A DNA stretch of 64,000 bases, taken from contig CAKZJE010000045.1 in the NCBI GenBank assembly GCA_936941155.1, positions 1-64,000 of the forward strand, read 5' to 3'. Under the pieces are notes generated by a model. It was not told the DNA's origin. It ran no database searches and worked only from the letters and a program-made list of their open reading frames with translations. Source of the DNA: an uncultured Methylomonas sp. (GTDB lineage: Bacteria > Pseudomonadota > Gammaproteobacteria > Methylococcales > Methylomonadaceae). Shown in pieces: positions 9,272 through 17,471 of this stretch. How positions within the stretch are numbered: the first letter of the stretch is position 1; each line of letters begins with the position of its first letter. Both the position numbers and the translations under genes were made by a program.

Positions 9272-9820
9272 ATGCCGCGCTTATTTCTCGCTCTAGACCT
9301 CCCTCAAGAAATCAAACAATCACTCTTGCAACTGCCTCGCGCTTATTCGGGTGCACGTTGGCAAACGAGTGCGCAAATGCACATCACGCTGGTTTTTATC
9401 GGTGATTTGGATAAAAGCCGAATGCCAGAATTGCTGGAAATCTTATCTGAAATCAATGCCGAGCCGCTGAATTTAGCGTTAAAAGGCGTGGATTATTTTG
9501 GTTCAAATCGTTATCCACGCGTGTTATTTGCAAATGTGGAAAAAAATTCTGCCTTAGAGAAATTGCAAAAACAGGTTTATAAAGCGGTGGCGGCGATGGA
9601 TATTGAGTTGGAACGAAAAAAATATATTCCGCATGTGACGCTGGCACGATTAGACCGCACGCCTTATGAAAGTGTTGGGCAGTTTTTGGAAGCGGAGGCG
9701 TTATTCAAAACCGAGAGTTTCAGCATAGCGCAATTTCATTTATACAGTTCCAAACAAACCCGCGCGGGTTCAGAATATCGCATTGAAGCGAGTTTTCCTT
9801 TTGACAGAGAGGTTTTATGA
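9272..9820 (+). CDS. thpR: RNA 2',3'-cyclic phosphodiesterase ThpR (LigT family)
   Basis: 2H phosphoesterase that opens 2',3'-cyclic phosphate RNA ends. 182 residues. Both signature HxTL motifs are present: HITLVFIGD (about 32-40) and HVTLARL (about 121-127). The N-terminus PRLFLALDLP is typical. It starts 3 bases after rnhB. Its last codons lie in a 64-bp stretch repeated downstream of the following parDE pair, and its final residues FDREVL appear to come from the parDE junction; the second repeat copy reads on to its own in-frame stop. The stop overlaps the next ATG (ATGA). Confidence 0.92.
   Translation: MPRLFLALDLPQEIKQSLLQLPRAYSGARWQTSAQMHITLVFIGDLDKSRMPELLEILSEINAEPLNLALKGVDYFGSNRYPRVLFANVEKNSALEKLQKQVYKAVAAMDIELERKKYIPHVTLARLDRTPYESVGQFLEAEALFKTESFSIAQFHLYSSKQTRAGSEYRIEASFPFDREVL
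9738..9801 (+). repeat. 64-bp direct repeat, left copy (3' end of thpR)
   Basis: This segment of thpR is repeated at 10367-10430 with two mismatches. The two copies bracket the parDE pair, as expected if the pair entered the 3' end of thpR and the target was duplicated or regenerated. Confidence 0.9.
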
Positions 9821-10077
9821 TGCAAATTACCTTAAATTCCCATTACGAAATGTTGCTGCAAAACAAATTGGCAACCGGACTTTATGAATCGGTGAATGAG
9901 ATTCTGCAAGAGGCGTTGCATTTATTGGAAGAGCGCGACCAGCTTTATGAGTTGCAAATTACAAATTTACGCAACGAAATTCAGCAAGGTATCAATAGCG
10001 GTGAAGCTACGCCTTTGGATATTGAAGCAATAAAAACACGCGGACGGATTCGATTAGCCCAGCAAAAGGTTCAATAA
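9817..10077 (+). CDS. ParD/RHH-type antitoxin
   Basis: 86 residues. The N-terminal ITLNSHYEMLLQNKLATGLY followed by ESVNEILQEALHLLEERD matches the ribbon-helix-helix DNA-binding fold of ParD antitoxins (strand, then two helices). The charged C-terminal part would wrap around the toxin. Its ATG overlaps the thpR stop (ATGA), and its stop shares one base with the toxin start, so the pair is translationally coupled. ParD proteins normally autorepress their own operon, but no operator can be read confidently inside thpR. Confidence 0.8.
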   Translation: MMQITLNSHYEMLLQNKLATGLYESVNEILQEALHLLEERDQLYELQITNLRNEIQQGINSGEATPLDIEAIKTRGRIRLAQQKVQ

Positions 10078-10367
10078 TGGCGCAGTTGTTAAAACGCCCA
10101 CAAGCCGAAACCGATTTAGACGAAATTTGGTGGTATATCGCGCAAAATAATCCGAAAAATGCCGATAATTTTTTGGATTTTATTTTGGAACAGTGTCTGT
10201 TTTTGACACAGTCGCCCTATTCAGGCAAAAAACGCGATGAGTTATTGCAGGATTTACGCAGTTTTCCGGTGCGCAATTATGTGATTTTTTATTTTCCGTT
10301 GGAAAATGGTGTTGAGATTGTGCGGATTATGCACGGTTCGCGTGATATTGATAAGGTCGTTTTTTAA
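10077..10367 (+). CDS. ParE/RelE-family toxin
   Basis: 96 residues of the RelE/ParE fold. The opening KRPQAETDLDEIWWYIA is the typical ParE helix 1 region (KAxxDLxxIxxYIA), and the end VEIVRIMHGSRDI matches the family's last strands (RVLHGSRD). ParE toxins poison DNA gyrase, while RelE members cleave mRNA; the sequence alone favours ParE. Stop and start overlap with the antitoxin gene (TAATG). The second copy of the thpR-end repeat begins at the last base of the stop codon. Confidence 0.82.
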   Translation: MAQLLKRPQAETDLDEIWWYIAQNNPKNADNFLDFILEQCLFLTQSPYSGKKRDELLQDLRSFPVRNYVIFYFPLENGVEIVRIMHGSRDIDKVVF

Positions 10368-10430
10368 TTTATACAGTTCCAAACAAACCTGCGCGGGTTC
10401 AGAATATCGCATTGAAGCAAGTTTTCCTTT
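10367..10430 (+). repeat. 64-bp direct repeat, right copy (relic of thpR end)
   Basis: Matches 9738-9801 with two substitutions. Read in the thpR frame it continues as ASFPLLSVSS and stops about 20 bases later, which may be the original C-terminus of thpR before parDE arrived. Confidence 0.88.
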
Positions 10431-10489
10431 ATTGTCTGTTTCAAGCTAAGATGTTTTTGTTTTTAATGAAAAAAGAGGGATAACCTAAA

Positions 10490-10903
10490 ATGTCACAAAG
10501 TTTATCATTAGTCGAATACCAAGCTGATGAAGACGGCAATCTCTATGAAGATGATTGCCACGTTATTGAGTCGGCATTCATCACCCCAGAAGTTATTAAC
10601 TCCATCGAAGAACAAAGATTACTGGAAGATAAGCCGCTTCTTGAGGAAGTTGGAGCGACAGCATCTTCAGTCATGAAGTGTCTTGAAAACTCATCATTGG
10701 ATAAAGTTTTGTCTATTTTAGAAATTGAATTTATAAAGTTTCTAACCGCAGAGCCTGCAAATAACGTAAAAAGTCTCGTTATACGCGATGAAATTTCTGC
10801 TTTAATCAACGATTTCAGAACCATCACTAATCTGTATCATGTGATAAAGCTCAAAAAAGAAAAGTTTGAAAATTACCCCAATGTTGTTTTAAAGCTGGGC
10901 TGA
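10490..10903 (+). CDS. Acidic protein of unknown function, partner of the next gene
   Basis: 137 residues, soluble, strongly acidic at the N-terminus (EYQADEDGNLYEDDCHVIES) and mostly helical afterwards. No family is recognised. A GAGGGA ribosome site lies about 10 bases before the ATG. It is 3 bases from the next gene, a nuclease-like protein, so the two form a likely operon and may act as a pair. An immunity or regulatory role is only a guess from layout. Confidence 0.6.
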   Translation: MSQSLSLVEYQADEDGNLYEDDCHVIESAFITPEVINSIEEQRLLEDKPLLEEVGATASSVMKCLENSSLDKVLSILEIEFIKFLTAEPANNVKSLVIRDEISALINDFRTITNLYHVIKLKKEKFENYPNVVLKLG

Positions 10904-10906
10904 GCC

Positions 10907-11425
10907 ATGAGTTCAAATAAAGGCAAAGATGGCGAAATGCGGGTGATAAAAATCATTGCCGATATAGCAATTCAAGAAGAAGGTTTCGATTTTACGCGCC
11001 CGACTATTACGAATGAGAGCGATATGGGAGCGGATTTGATGATTAGGTCGTCACAACAGTCTCTTAATCGGATACTTCACATTGCCGCAGGAACTGTGCA
11101 ATCTACGAATGAATGCAGTACGGAACGGTCGAAAAAAGCAATTGAATCAAGAGTTGACGTAAAAACAACGCAAAGCAAGCTGCAAACAGATACCATCGAA
11201 AAGTTTGTTGCGGATGTGCATAAACATCCTAAATCTACGGGTCATATATTGATGGGCGGAAGTAATTTAACTGCTCCGGCACAACGAAAATTCGATCAAT
11301 ACCAAGCAGAATTTAAACAAAAAGGCAAAATATTGGGGTATATTTCAAATGATGGAATCAGCAGGCTTGAATCAGGTTATGCAAACTTGGTTAGTCTTGC
11401 ACCGAAAGAGAATGAAGTTGATTGA
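10907..11425 (+). CDS. PD-(D/E)XK-like nuclease domain protein
   Basis: 172 residues. The layout GKDGEMRVIKIIADI, then SDMGADLMIR, then VDVKTTQSK resembles the core of restriction-endonuclease-like (Mrr-type) folds: a Glu in the first helix, an Asp before a strand, and an acidic-x-Lys pair. The second half contains KFDQYQAEFKQKGKILGYIS, which may complete the fold. It follows the acidic protein with a 3-base gap. It could be a small restriction or defence nuclease, or a cryptic relic. The assignment rests on motif spacing only. Confidence 0.5.
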   Translation: MSSNKGKDGEMRVIKIIADIAIQEEGFDFTRPTITNESDMGADLMIRSSQQSLNRILHIAAGTVQSTNECSTERSKKAIESRVDVKTTQSKLQTDTIEKFVADVHKHPKSTGHILMGGSNLTAPAQRKFDQYQAEFKQKGKILGYISNDGISRLESGYANLVSLAPKENEVD

Positions 11426-11641
11426 TAGTATCCAGCCAACGCAGTTTTTGTTGTGTGTGCCGAAAGGTTTTAAGCCGTTTTGTTTTACGCCACAGTGATT
11501 TATAACTTTAATCTGCTAGACTTAGGCGTGAAAAAATGATCAGTTTTACGAAACGTTACGCGGCAGCCAATCAAAATACTGAGTTTGTTGACTAATATTT
11601 CGTAACTACGCACCTCCATTATTTTGTAACAGGAGAAAAAT

Positions 11642-12265
11642 ATGTTTAAGAATATAGCCTCAGACGTATTAGGACTGAGTGATATTGGCAAAATTATTGA
11701 CAGAAAAGATTTTGATAAAACCGATGTTGATGACTACGTTTTTACCGAAGACCAGGAAAAAATATTTGTGGTCATCAAATCAAAAACAGATGAATACTGT
11801 TTTACTAACAAAGCATTTCTCCATTTAGATGGAAATCTTGCCATGAGCAAGAAAAAAACCTTACATCGTTACCTTTATAAACACTATCCCATTAGCGGAG
11901 TTCGGATTGAAACTGCCGGAACTGTTGACCTTGATGCCGAAATTAAGTTTAAAATTGGTGAAAAAGATCTATCTATTGATATTAATAAAAATGAAATAGA
12001 GCGGATTAAGGCTATCTACAAAGCTCTTTTTACCATTTCAGAAAAGTGTAAAGACATTCAAAAAAACATGACCACGTTGAATACCACTTACGAAGCAATT
12101 AATAAAATGTTTGTGTTGCGTGATTTACCTGAACAAGTTGTTTTATCTTTACCCGATTTAATCAGTCAAACCGTGACTCAAGTTGAAGCTCATTACAACA
12201 GTCGCAGAAGTGAGATTCAAAACTATGATTTTGGCTCTGTTTTTGAACGCTATATCAAATGGTAA
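11642..12265 (+). CDS. YvbH-like bacterial PH-domain protein
   Basis: 207 residues. The N-terminal 130 residues match the YvbH/bPH family closely as I remember it: ASDVLGLSDIGKIID, then FVVIKSKTDEYCFTNKAF, then HYPISGVRIETAGTVDLD. The family has a pleckstrin-homology-like fold and no established biochemical role. The C-terminal helical part (about 130-207) is predicted coiled and may oligomerise. AGGAG lies 7 bases before the ATG. It stands alone on the plus strand, 216 bases after the nuclease-like gene; nothing was recognised in that gap. Confidence 0.8.
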   Translation: MFKNIASDVLGLSDIGKIIDRKDFDKTDVDDYVFTEDQEKIFVVIKSKTDEYCFTNKAFLHLDGNLAMSKKKTLHRYLYKHYPISGVRIETAGTVDLDAEIKFKIGEKDLSIDINKNEIERIKAIYKALFTISEKCKDIQKNMTTLNTTYEAINKMFVLRDLPEQVVLSLPDLISQTVTQVEAHYNSRRSEIQNYDFGSVFERYIKW

Positions 12266-12443
12266 CCTTAGTTAGGTAAGAGCGTGCACGCTGTTTTTCA
12301 CACCAAACAACGTAACATTAAAAACATCATGCCGGGCAAAAAAGCGTGCCTGCCCTACAAAGTAAAATGTATTGCGCCGCCGCCTCTTGTATTAAAAACT
12401 CGATAGATGCGTTGAGCGAAGGGAATCGCATCATGGATAAAAT

Positions 12444-12480
12444 AAAAACCGCCTTTTTGGGAAACTTAAGGCGGTTTTTT
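12444..12480. terminator. Bidirectional rho-independent terminator
   Basis: AAAACCGCCTT and AAGGCGGTTTT form an 11-bp stem with a purine-rich loop, an A-run before and a T-run after. It serves both converging genes. It is related to the T element repeated at 29-38.6 kb. Confidence 0.8.
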
Positions 12481-12513
12481 TATGTCTTATTGTTTTTTTA
12501 ATCGAAACTTATT

Positions 12514-12531
12514 AAGACGACTGGTCGTCTT
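12514..12531. repeat. GACGAC-GTCGTC palindrome, copy 1
   Basis: AAGACGACTGGTCGTCTT. Related copies lie at 28839-28856, 33355-33372 and 45802-45819, each flanked by TTTTT and AAAAATTTC-like arms that extend the palindrome to about 38 bp. Confidence 0.75.
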
Positions 12532-12594
12532 GAGAAATTTCTCTGTAAATTATGTATAAGTCATAAAAGACAAGAAGTCTTATTCAAAGACAAA

Positions 12595-13323
12595 TTAAAG
12601 ATAAAGCGGAGCCATTTTTTTCCAGTGATGACTATTGTGAGCGCGACCATCCCAATGGATAAGCTGATGCGCAATATCTTTTTCTGCCAAAATCGAACTC
12701 AGTTGTTTGTTGTTTTCTAAAAACGGATCTTCTTTGCCAATCACTAGGGTGATTTCAATTTTCCTTAAGAGTTCAAGTTGCTGTTCGCAGTTTAAATTAG
12801 GTAAAAAATGCGTAGGCGTATGAAAATAAATATCTTCGTTATAAAACCCTTCAAATAAGTCTGAAAAACATTCCACACTTAAGGTTAAATCATAACGCCC
12901 TGAAAACGCGACTAATTTTTTAAAGTGTTGTGGATGGCGAAATACCATGTTTGCGGCATGAAACGCACCTAAACTTGAGCCGTGAGAAATAAGGCAGTCG
13001 TGTGGGTTTTTGGCATGAATAAATGGAAATACTTCATGCAGAATGTATTTTTCATAAGCTTGTTGCCGCGCAATTCGCTGGTTTGGCGGGATGTGCGAAC
13101 AATACAGCCCTTCGGCATCAATGCTGTCAACGCAAAAAAACTGTAAAAATCCGGCTTCAATTTTTGCTGTTAAGGCTTTGATAACGCCCATTTTTTCGTA
13201 TTCATAAAACCGTCCGCAACGTGTGGGGAAAACTAATACTTTCGCGCCAGAATGCCCGAATACTAATAATTCCATATCACGTTGCAAATGGTAACTGTGC
13301 CATTTGTGATATTCCCGATTCAT
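12595..13323 (-). CDS. Alpha/beta-hydrolase, esterase-like
   Basis: 242 residues. The nucleophile elbow is GSSLG (in ISHGSSLGAFHAA, about 113-125), and a late histidine in RAHNSHHW is a plausible triad member, with an Asp in GKEDPF between them. The early strand LLVFGHSGAKVLVFPT and overall length fit small putative esterases (COG4947 type). No signal peptide, so it is cytoplasmic. It lies 38 bases downstream of the next hydrolase on the same strand, so co-transcription is likely. Substrate unknown. Confidence 0.75.
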   Translation of the reverse strand: MNREYHKWHSYHLQRDMELLVFGHSGAKVLVFPTRCGRFYEYEKMGVIKALTAKIEAGFLQFFCVDSIDAEGLYCSHIPPNQRIARQQAYEKYILHEVFPFIHAKNPHDCLISHGSSLGAFHAANMVFRHPQHFKKLVAFSGRYDLTLSVECFSDLFEGFYNEDIYFHTPTHFLPNLNCEQQLELLRKIEITLVIGKEDPFLENNKQLSSILAEKDIAHQLIHWDGRAHNSHHWKKMAPLYL

Positions 13324-13361
13324 GTTGTATCCCCAATTTAATTAATTTTGTTTATTAACGC

Positions 13362-14333
13362 TCAACTCCTGTGACTGAGCGGTTCAAAAAAATCGGCAAG
13401 TTCTTTCAATGTTTCCTGTTCTTGTTGTTGTTGTAGCGGATAAGCATGATGACCTGCGTCTGATACATACAGTTGCTTGTTGCCAGTTAGCGCATTAAAA
13501 ATTGCAAATTGTCCGGGCGGGGCAACGTAAGGATCAAATTTTGCGCAAACGCAGTGCATAGGAATTTTAATACGCTTAGCAGCACTTGCAGCATCGTAAT
13601 AGCGTAACACTTGTACTGTTTGTTTTTTATGACAACAATAAAACTGCTGCACGCTATCACCACTGCCGCGCGTTTTCAAGCGCAAACGTAATAATTGATG
13701 CCCGAAAGTTGGAATATTTAAATGTCCTCGGCTGATACGTTTTTCATACGCTAATGCTAACGCACCAATACCACCGCCAAAGCTAATTCCTAAATACCCT
13801 AAATGTCCTGTTAGATGTGGATATAACTGGAGTAGGGAGCTGACCGCTAACCAAATATCTTCAACGCAGCCGCCTAGAATATAGTTATCGACATTATTAA
13901 GGTGATGGCGAATATGCCAAAAGGGTTGCGTGGAAATGTCAGGGCGTGTGCTGCGCGATAGTCCGCGAAAACAGGGGAACAGTAAGACAGAGTTTTTAAA
14001 AGGAAGATGAAAATCCGGTGCGTCACGTCCGCCATAGCCGTGCCCAATAATAAAGCCGCGTTCAATAACCCCAGAACAGGGCAATAATAACCAACCTTGA
14101 ATTAAAAATTCATCGGTTGAAACATAGCTGATTTCAAATACCCGCCAATCCATAACGGTTTGAAAGCATTCTTTTAAATGGATTTGCGGCTTAAGTGTTA
14201 ATGCTTTGTGATAACGCTTCTGCCAAAACAGATCAAAGCCAGCAGGTTCTTTCGCGGGGGGGGCGACGTTTAATAATTGTTCTAGCGAATAACCGTAGGT
14301 GGGGTCAAAATCATATTGGTTAAAGCAATTCAT
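13362..14333 (-). CDS. Acetyl-xylan esterase (AXE1)/cephalosporin-deacetylase-like hydrolase
   Basis: 323 residues, no signal peptide. The order of blocks fits the AXE1 family: FDLFWQKRYHKAL near the N-terminus, an oxyanion strand GFIIGHGYGGRDAP, the nucleophile motif GISFGGG (about residue 181), and the catalytic His region DAGHHAYP. Family members deacetylate sugars or small esters. No carbohydrate-degrading enzymes lie nearby, so the substrate stays open. It is probably co-transcribed with the downstream esterase. Confidence 0.78.
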   Translation of the reverse strand: MNCFNQYDFDPTYGYSLEQLLNVAPPAKEPAGFDLFWQKRYHKALTLKPQIHLKECFQTVMDWRVFEISYVSTDEFLIQGWLLLPCSGVIERGFIIGHGYGGRDAPDFHLPFKNSVLLFPCFRGLSRSTRPDISTQPFWHIRHHLNNVDNYILGGCVEDIWLAVSSLLQLYPHLTGHLGYLGISFGGGIGALALAYEKRISRGHLNIPTFGHQLLRLRLKTRGSGDSVQQFYCCHKKQTVQVLRYYDAASAAKRIKIPMHCVCAKFDPYVAPPGQFAIFNALTGNKQLYVSDAGHHAYPLQQQQEQETLKELADFFEPLSHRS

Positions 14334-14475
14334 GGATTTTGAGGGCGGTGATTGTGAGAGATAAAAATGAGCAAATTAGGCTGTTGCATCAACTAAGTTC
14401 GTGCTCTTGATTTGCGCTGAGGTGTTTTGTTTAAACCTACTTTTTTGCACATTGTAAAGTAGGTTGATAGTGATT

Positions 14476-16458
14476 TTAAGTGATAACTTTAATTAAGACT
14501 GCCACAACTGTTGGATCGAAAATACCTTTTTCAACTTCGCGGCTGATTTCGCCTAACGCGGCATGACGTTCCCACGAGTCACGATAAGGTCGCCAAGAAG
14601 TCAGAGCATCATAAGCGGCTGCCACTGCAATAATTCGCGATCCCATTGGTATATCATCGCCTTTGAGCTCACCGGGATAGCCGCTACGCGCTTTGTAATG
14701 CTCATGTCGGTATTTAACTAAATTCAACACAGACGGATTGTTATATCCCATTTTTCGCATTAATCGGCACGACTCTTCGGTATGTTGCTGAGTGACCTCA
14801 AATTCATTGTAAGTCAATCCTCCACGACGATTGCGCAGCGAAGGAGATATTAATTCTTTACCCAGATGTGCTAAAAACCCAGCTTGTAAAGTATCCATTT
14901 TTTCAACTTCAGATAAGCCTAAATTGTCCGCTAAGATAAAAGACAAGGCAGCCACAACCCGCGATTGACCAACGCTGCCGTCTAGCACTTCAGATGGCAG
15001 AGTAATATCGTCTGGAATATTAATCAAATCACCAATGTAATTGTATTGATCATATAAGGCTTGCGGAATTTTTTTAGTATCCATTAACGGATCTTTCATG
15101 CCAAGCACTTCAAAGGCTTCCACGCGCTTGCGTTTTCCTTTAACACTGATGTTATCGTGTTCTTTAACACTTAATCCTGCTTCGGCGTAGGCAATTTTAA
15201 ACTGGTCATTTTTAGGATCTAACTTTAAGGCGTTTTCAAAATAGCTTAACGCTTCAATAGGCTCTTGAATTTGCAGGTGAATCATCCCCAGCTGGTAATG
15301 AAGTTCTGCACAATCTGGCTGTTCACTCAGTTTTAAGCCTAGCTCAAACAATTCTTGTTCTTTGGCAAGATCAAGGTCTTTGCGTGTGGATAAGTCGCGC
15401 AATTTGCGGGTTTCAAAAAACGCTTGAATTTCTTCATGTGTATAGCGGTCGACTAGAATGCGTCCGGGGGTGCAATTTTGTTCTAAGCGTGCCGCTAAAT
15501 TCACAATATTGCCAATCGCGGTATAAGTTTGCCGGCGTGAACCAATTAAACCTGCAATCGCTGAACCCGATGCAATGCCTACTCGCATCTGCCAAGGATG
15601 AGAATGCTCGGTTAAGGCTTTTTGCATTTTCCATCCACAAATCACCGACATTAAGCGGTGTTGCGCAAATTCTTGTGGTGCACCAAATTCGCACATAATG
15701 CCATCGCCCATGTATTTATCAATATGACCATGATACGCAAGAATAATAGGTTCCATATCTTGCAAATATTGATTTAAATCAGCCACCACATTTTCAGGCT
15801 GGATGTTTTCTGAATACGAAGTAAAACCGACTAAATCGACAAACATCACGCTCATCGGTCTTTTTTCGTTGCGCAAACGCCCTTCAATCATCAAATTAAC
15901 CACAGTCGAATCCATTGTGCTATACAACGCGTTTTCGACTTTTGTTTTTAAGTTTTCAACCGCTAATTTGGATTGTTGTAGCTCTAGTGTGCGTTCTTGT
16001 ACGCGGTTTTCCAGATTTTGATTGCTGTCACGCAACAGCGCATTGCTATGATTTAATTCAGATTGGCTTTGTTCTAATTGCTGATTAAGCAACCTCGCAT
16101 TGGAGATTTGTTTGTTAAGATTTTCTTGCAAGCTGCCAACAACCGCGCCCGCCAAAATTAAGAAGCCGCCCCAAATACTTAAGTGCACATAAATTTCACC
16201 GTTAGAATTGGCTGAAACAAACACTTCTGGATACCAGAGCACATAAATTAATACGATGGTGATGGATAAAAGCGCACCCAGCATGGCACGTTTTCTTCCA
16301 AGGTAATAAGCTGCCAAAATAATAGGCAGAAAATAAAAATTTAAAAAGGCGATTTTGTAGCGTACAAAATAATTGAGCAAAGTTGCGGCCGCTAAAATCA
16401 GCAACACAAAAAAATGTTCAAAATATTTAACTAAAAGGTATTTTAAATCTTCCATCAT
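14476..16458 (-). CDS. Membrane adenylate/guanylate cyclase with TPR and degenerate HD-GYP domain
   Basis: 660 residues. Four hydrophobic segments (about 15-110), a coiled coil (115-180), a class III cyclase domain (about 200-385), two or so TPR helices (385-460) and an HD-GYP-like domain (about 490-655). Both cyclase metal aspartates are visible, D208 in FVDLVGFTS and D252 in YMGDGIM, as is VNLAARLE, so cyclase activity is plausible. In the HD-GYP part the HD pair reads AHLGKE (Asp replaced by Leu), and the HHExxxGxGYP motif reads RHEHYKARSGYP (first His replaced by Arg), so phosphodiesterase activity is doubtful. It could sense a ligand through the dead domain. It stands alone. Confidence 0.85.
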   Translation of the reverse strand: MMEDLKYLLVKYFEHFFVLLILAAATLLNYFVRYKIAFLNFYFLPIILAAYYLGRKRAMLGALLSITIVLIYVLWYPEVFVSANSNGEIYVHLSIWGGFLILAGAVVGSLQENLNKQISNARLLNQQLEQSQSELNHSNALLRDSNQNLENRVQERTLELQQSKLAVENLKTKVENALYSTMDSTVVNLMIEGRLRNEKRPMSVMFVDLVGFTSYSENIQPENVVADLNQYLQDMEPIILAYHGHIDKYMGDGIMCEFGAPQEFAQHRLMSVICGWKMQKALTEHSHPWQMRVGIASGSAIAGLIGSRRQTYTAIGNIVNLAARLEQNCTPGRILVDRYTHEEIQAFFETRKLRDLSTRKDLDLAKEQELFELGLKLSEQPDCAELHYQLGMIHLQIQEPIEALSYFENALKLDPKNDQFKIAYAEAGLSVKEHDNISVKGKRKRVEAFEVLGMKDPLMDTKKIPQALYDQYNYIGDLINIPDDITLPSEVLDGSVGQSRVVAALSFILADNLGLSEVEKMDTLQAGFLAHLGKELISPSLRNRRGGLTYNEFEVTQQHTEESCRLMRKMGYNNPSVLNLVKYRHEHYKARSGYPGELKGDDIPMGSRIIAVAAAYDALTSWRPYRDSWERHAALGEISREVEKGIFDPTVVAVLIKVIT

Positions 16459-16686
16459 AGCTGCGTTCTTCCAAACTGATAACGCTGAAAATTATTACAC
16501 ATAGGCAAGTAAGCGAACATAAAGTAAAACAGTCAAGTTTTGTGTCATTATAAATAAACTTATCACAGGGGGATTTTGGGCTGTCAGCTATCAGATTAAA
16601 TTGTAAGAATAATGCACTACAAAAAAGGGCTGTTGATTATACGTTTGCTTGTGTACATATCAACATGAAAATAGCTGTTGCATATT
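16459..16686. other. Intergenic stretch between cyclase and cmoM
   Basis: 228 AT-rich bases with no gene or clear hairpin. It should hold the promoter of the cyclase gene. Confidence 0.4.
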
Positions 16687-17457
16687 TTAATGTTCGCGCC
16701 GTGCGAGTAAATGCACATAACGTCCCATATCGCGATAGGTTGGCATTCGGCAATAGCGATATTCTAATTCAAATAATTCGCTTTCTGAGCTTTGTTGCAG
16801 CGTGTCTTTACTCAGGTAATCATGAAATACGCGAATTCCGGTGTGCGCAGTCACGCTAAAACCTAAGTTTTGTAATTGCTCAAGCACTTCATGCGGATAC
16901 TGCGGATTTGGCGGCGTTAATTTGCTACCTTTGCCCATATAACTATCGTTGAGTAGATTTTTCCATCGCCAATCTCCTTTTAGCGTATTGGTATAGACCA
17001 TCGCGTTGCGATTATAAAACAACAAGGAAAGATAACCGCCAACTTTTACGTTATTTGACACAATTTCTAAACTTGGTAGTGGCTGTGCTAGCCATTCTAA
17101 AACCGCATGAAATAACACTAAGTCGAATTTAGGTAGCTGTGGGGCAAGATTTTGGGCGGCTTGATGATGAAACTGTCCGGTTAAATTGGACTCTGCGAAC
17201 AGTTGCTGAGCGTGGTTTAACATTTTTGCCGATAAATCGCACAAGGTGAGCTGATGACCTTGCGTTGCCAGCCATAAACTGATTTGCGCAAAGCCGCAGC
17301 CTGCATCCCAAATATTTAAGGAGTCTGGAGATTGATAGAAATCTTGCAAATCTTCTTTCAGTAGTTTCAGCCGCCAATCGCCTTTGCGAGTTTCATAAAC
17401 ACGCTGTGCAAACTTATCAATCAGCGTGTCAAAATTTTGGTCTTGAGGAAGTTTCAT
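16687..17457 (-). CDS. cmoM: tRNA 5-carboxymethoxyuridine methyltransferase CmoM
   Basis: SAM-dependent enzyme that methylates cmo5U at the wobble position of tRNA to mcmo5U. 256 residues. Family marks: FAQRVYETRKGDWRLKLL at the N-terminus, SAM motif I as IWDAGCGFAQIS, the conserved FHAVLEWL, and a later block with NTLKGDWRWK. It follows the HNH gene on the same strand after 14 bases, so the defence-like pair upstream may drive it. CmoA/CmoB are not in the window. Confidence 0.9.
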   Translation of the reverse strand: MKLPQDQNFDTLIDKFAQRVYETRKGDWRLKLLKEDLQDFYQSPDSLNIWDAGCGFAQISLWLATQGHQLTLCDLSAKMLNHAQQLFAESNLTGQFHHQAAQNLAPQLPKFDLVLFHAVLEWLAQPLPSLEIVSNNVKVGGYLSLLFYNRNAMVYTNTLKGDWRWKNLLNDSYMGKGSKLTPPNPQYPHEVLEQLQNLGFSVTAHTGIRVFHDYLSKDTLQQSSESELFELEYRYCRMPTYRDMGRYVHLLARREH

Positions 17458-17471
17458 AGGAGTATTGAAAT

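Larger units (their letters stand above)
12266..12594. other. Convergent intergenic region with three hairpin elements
   Basis: It separates the plus-strand PH-domain gene from the minus-strand esterase. Visible in order: a GGGCAAAAAAGCGTGCCTG repeat (about 12334-12356, family also at 31.5, 47.3 and 59.7 kb), a strong terminator hairpin (12444-12480), and a GACGAC/GTCGTC palindrome (12514-12531). No gene was seen. Confidence 0.6.

Noticed and set aside
15384-15698. 104-codon plus-strand frame inside the cyclase gene
   Set aside because: Antisense to the well-supported cyclase domain and without any family pattern.
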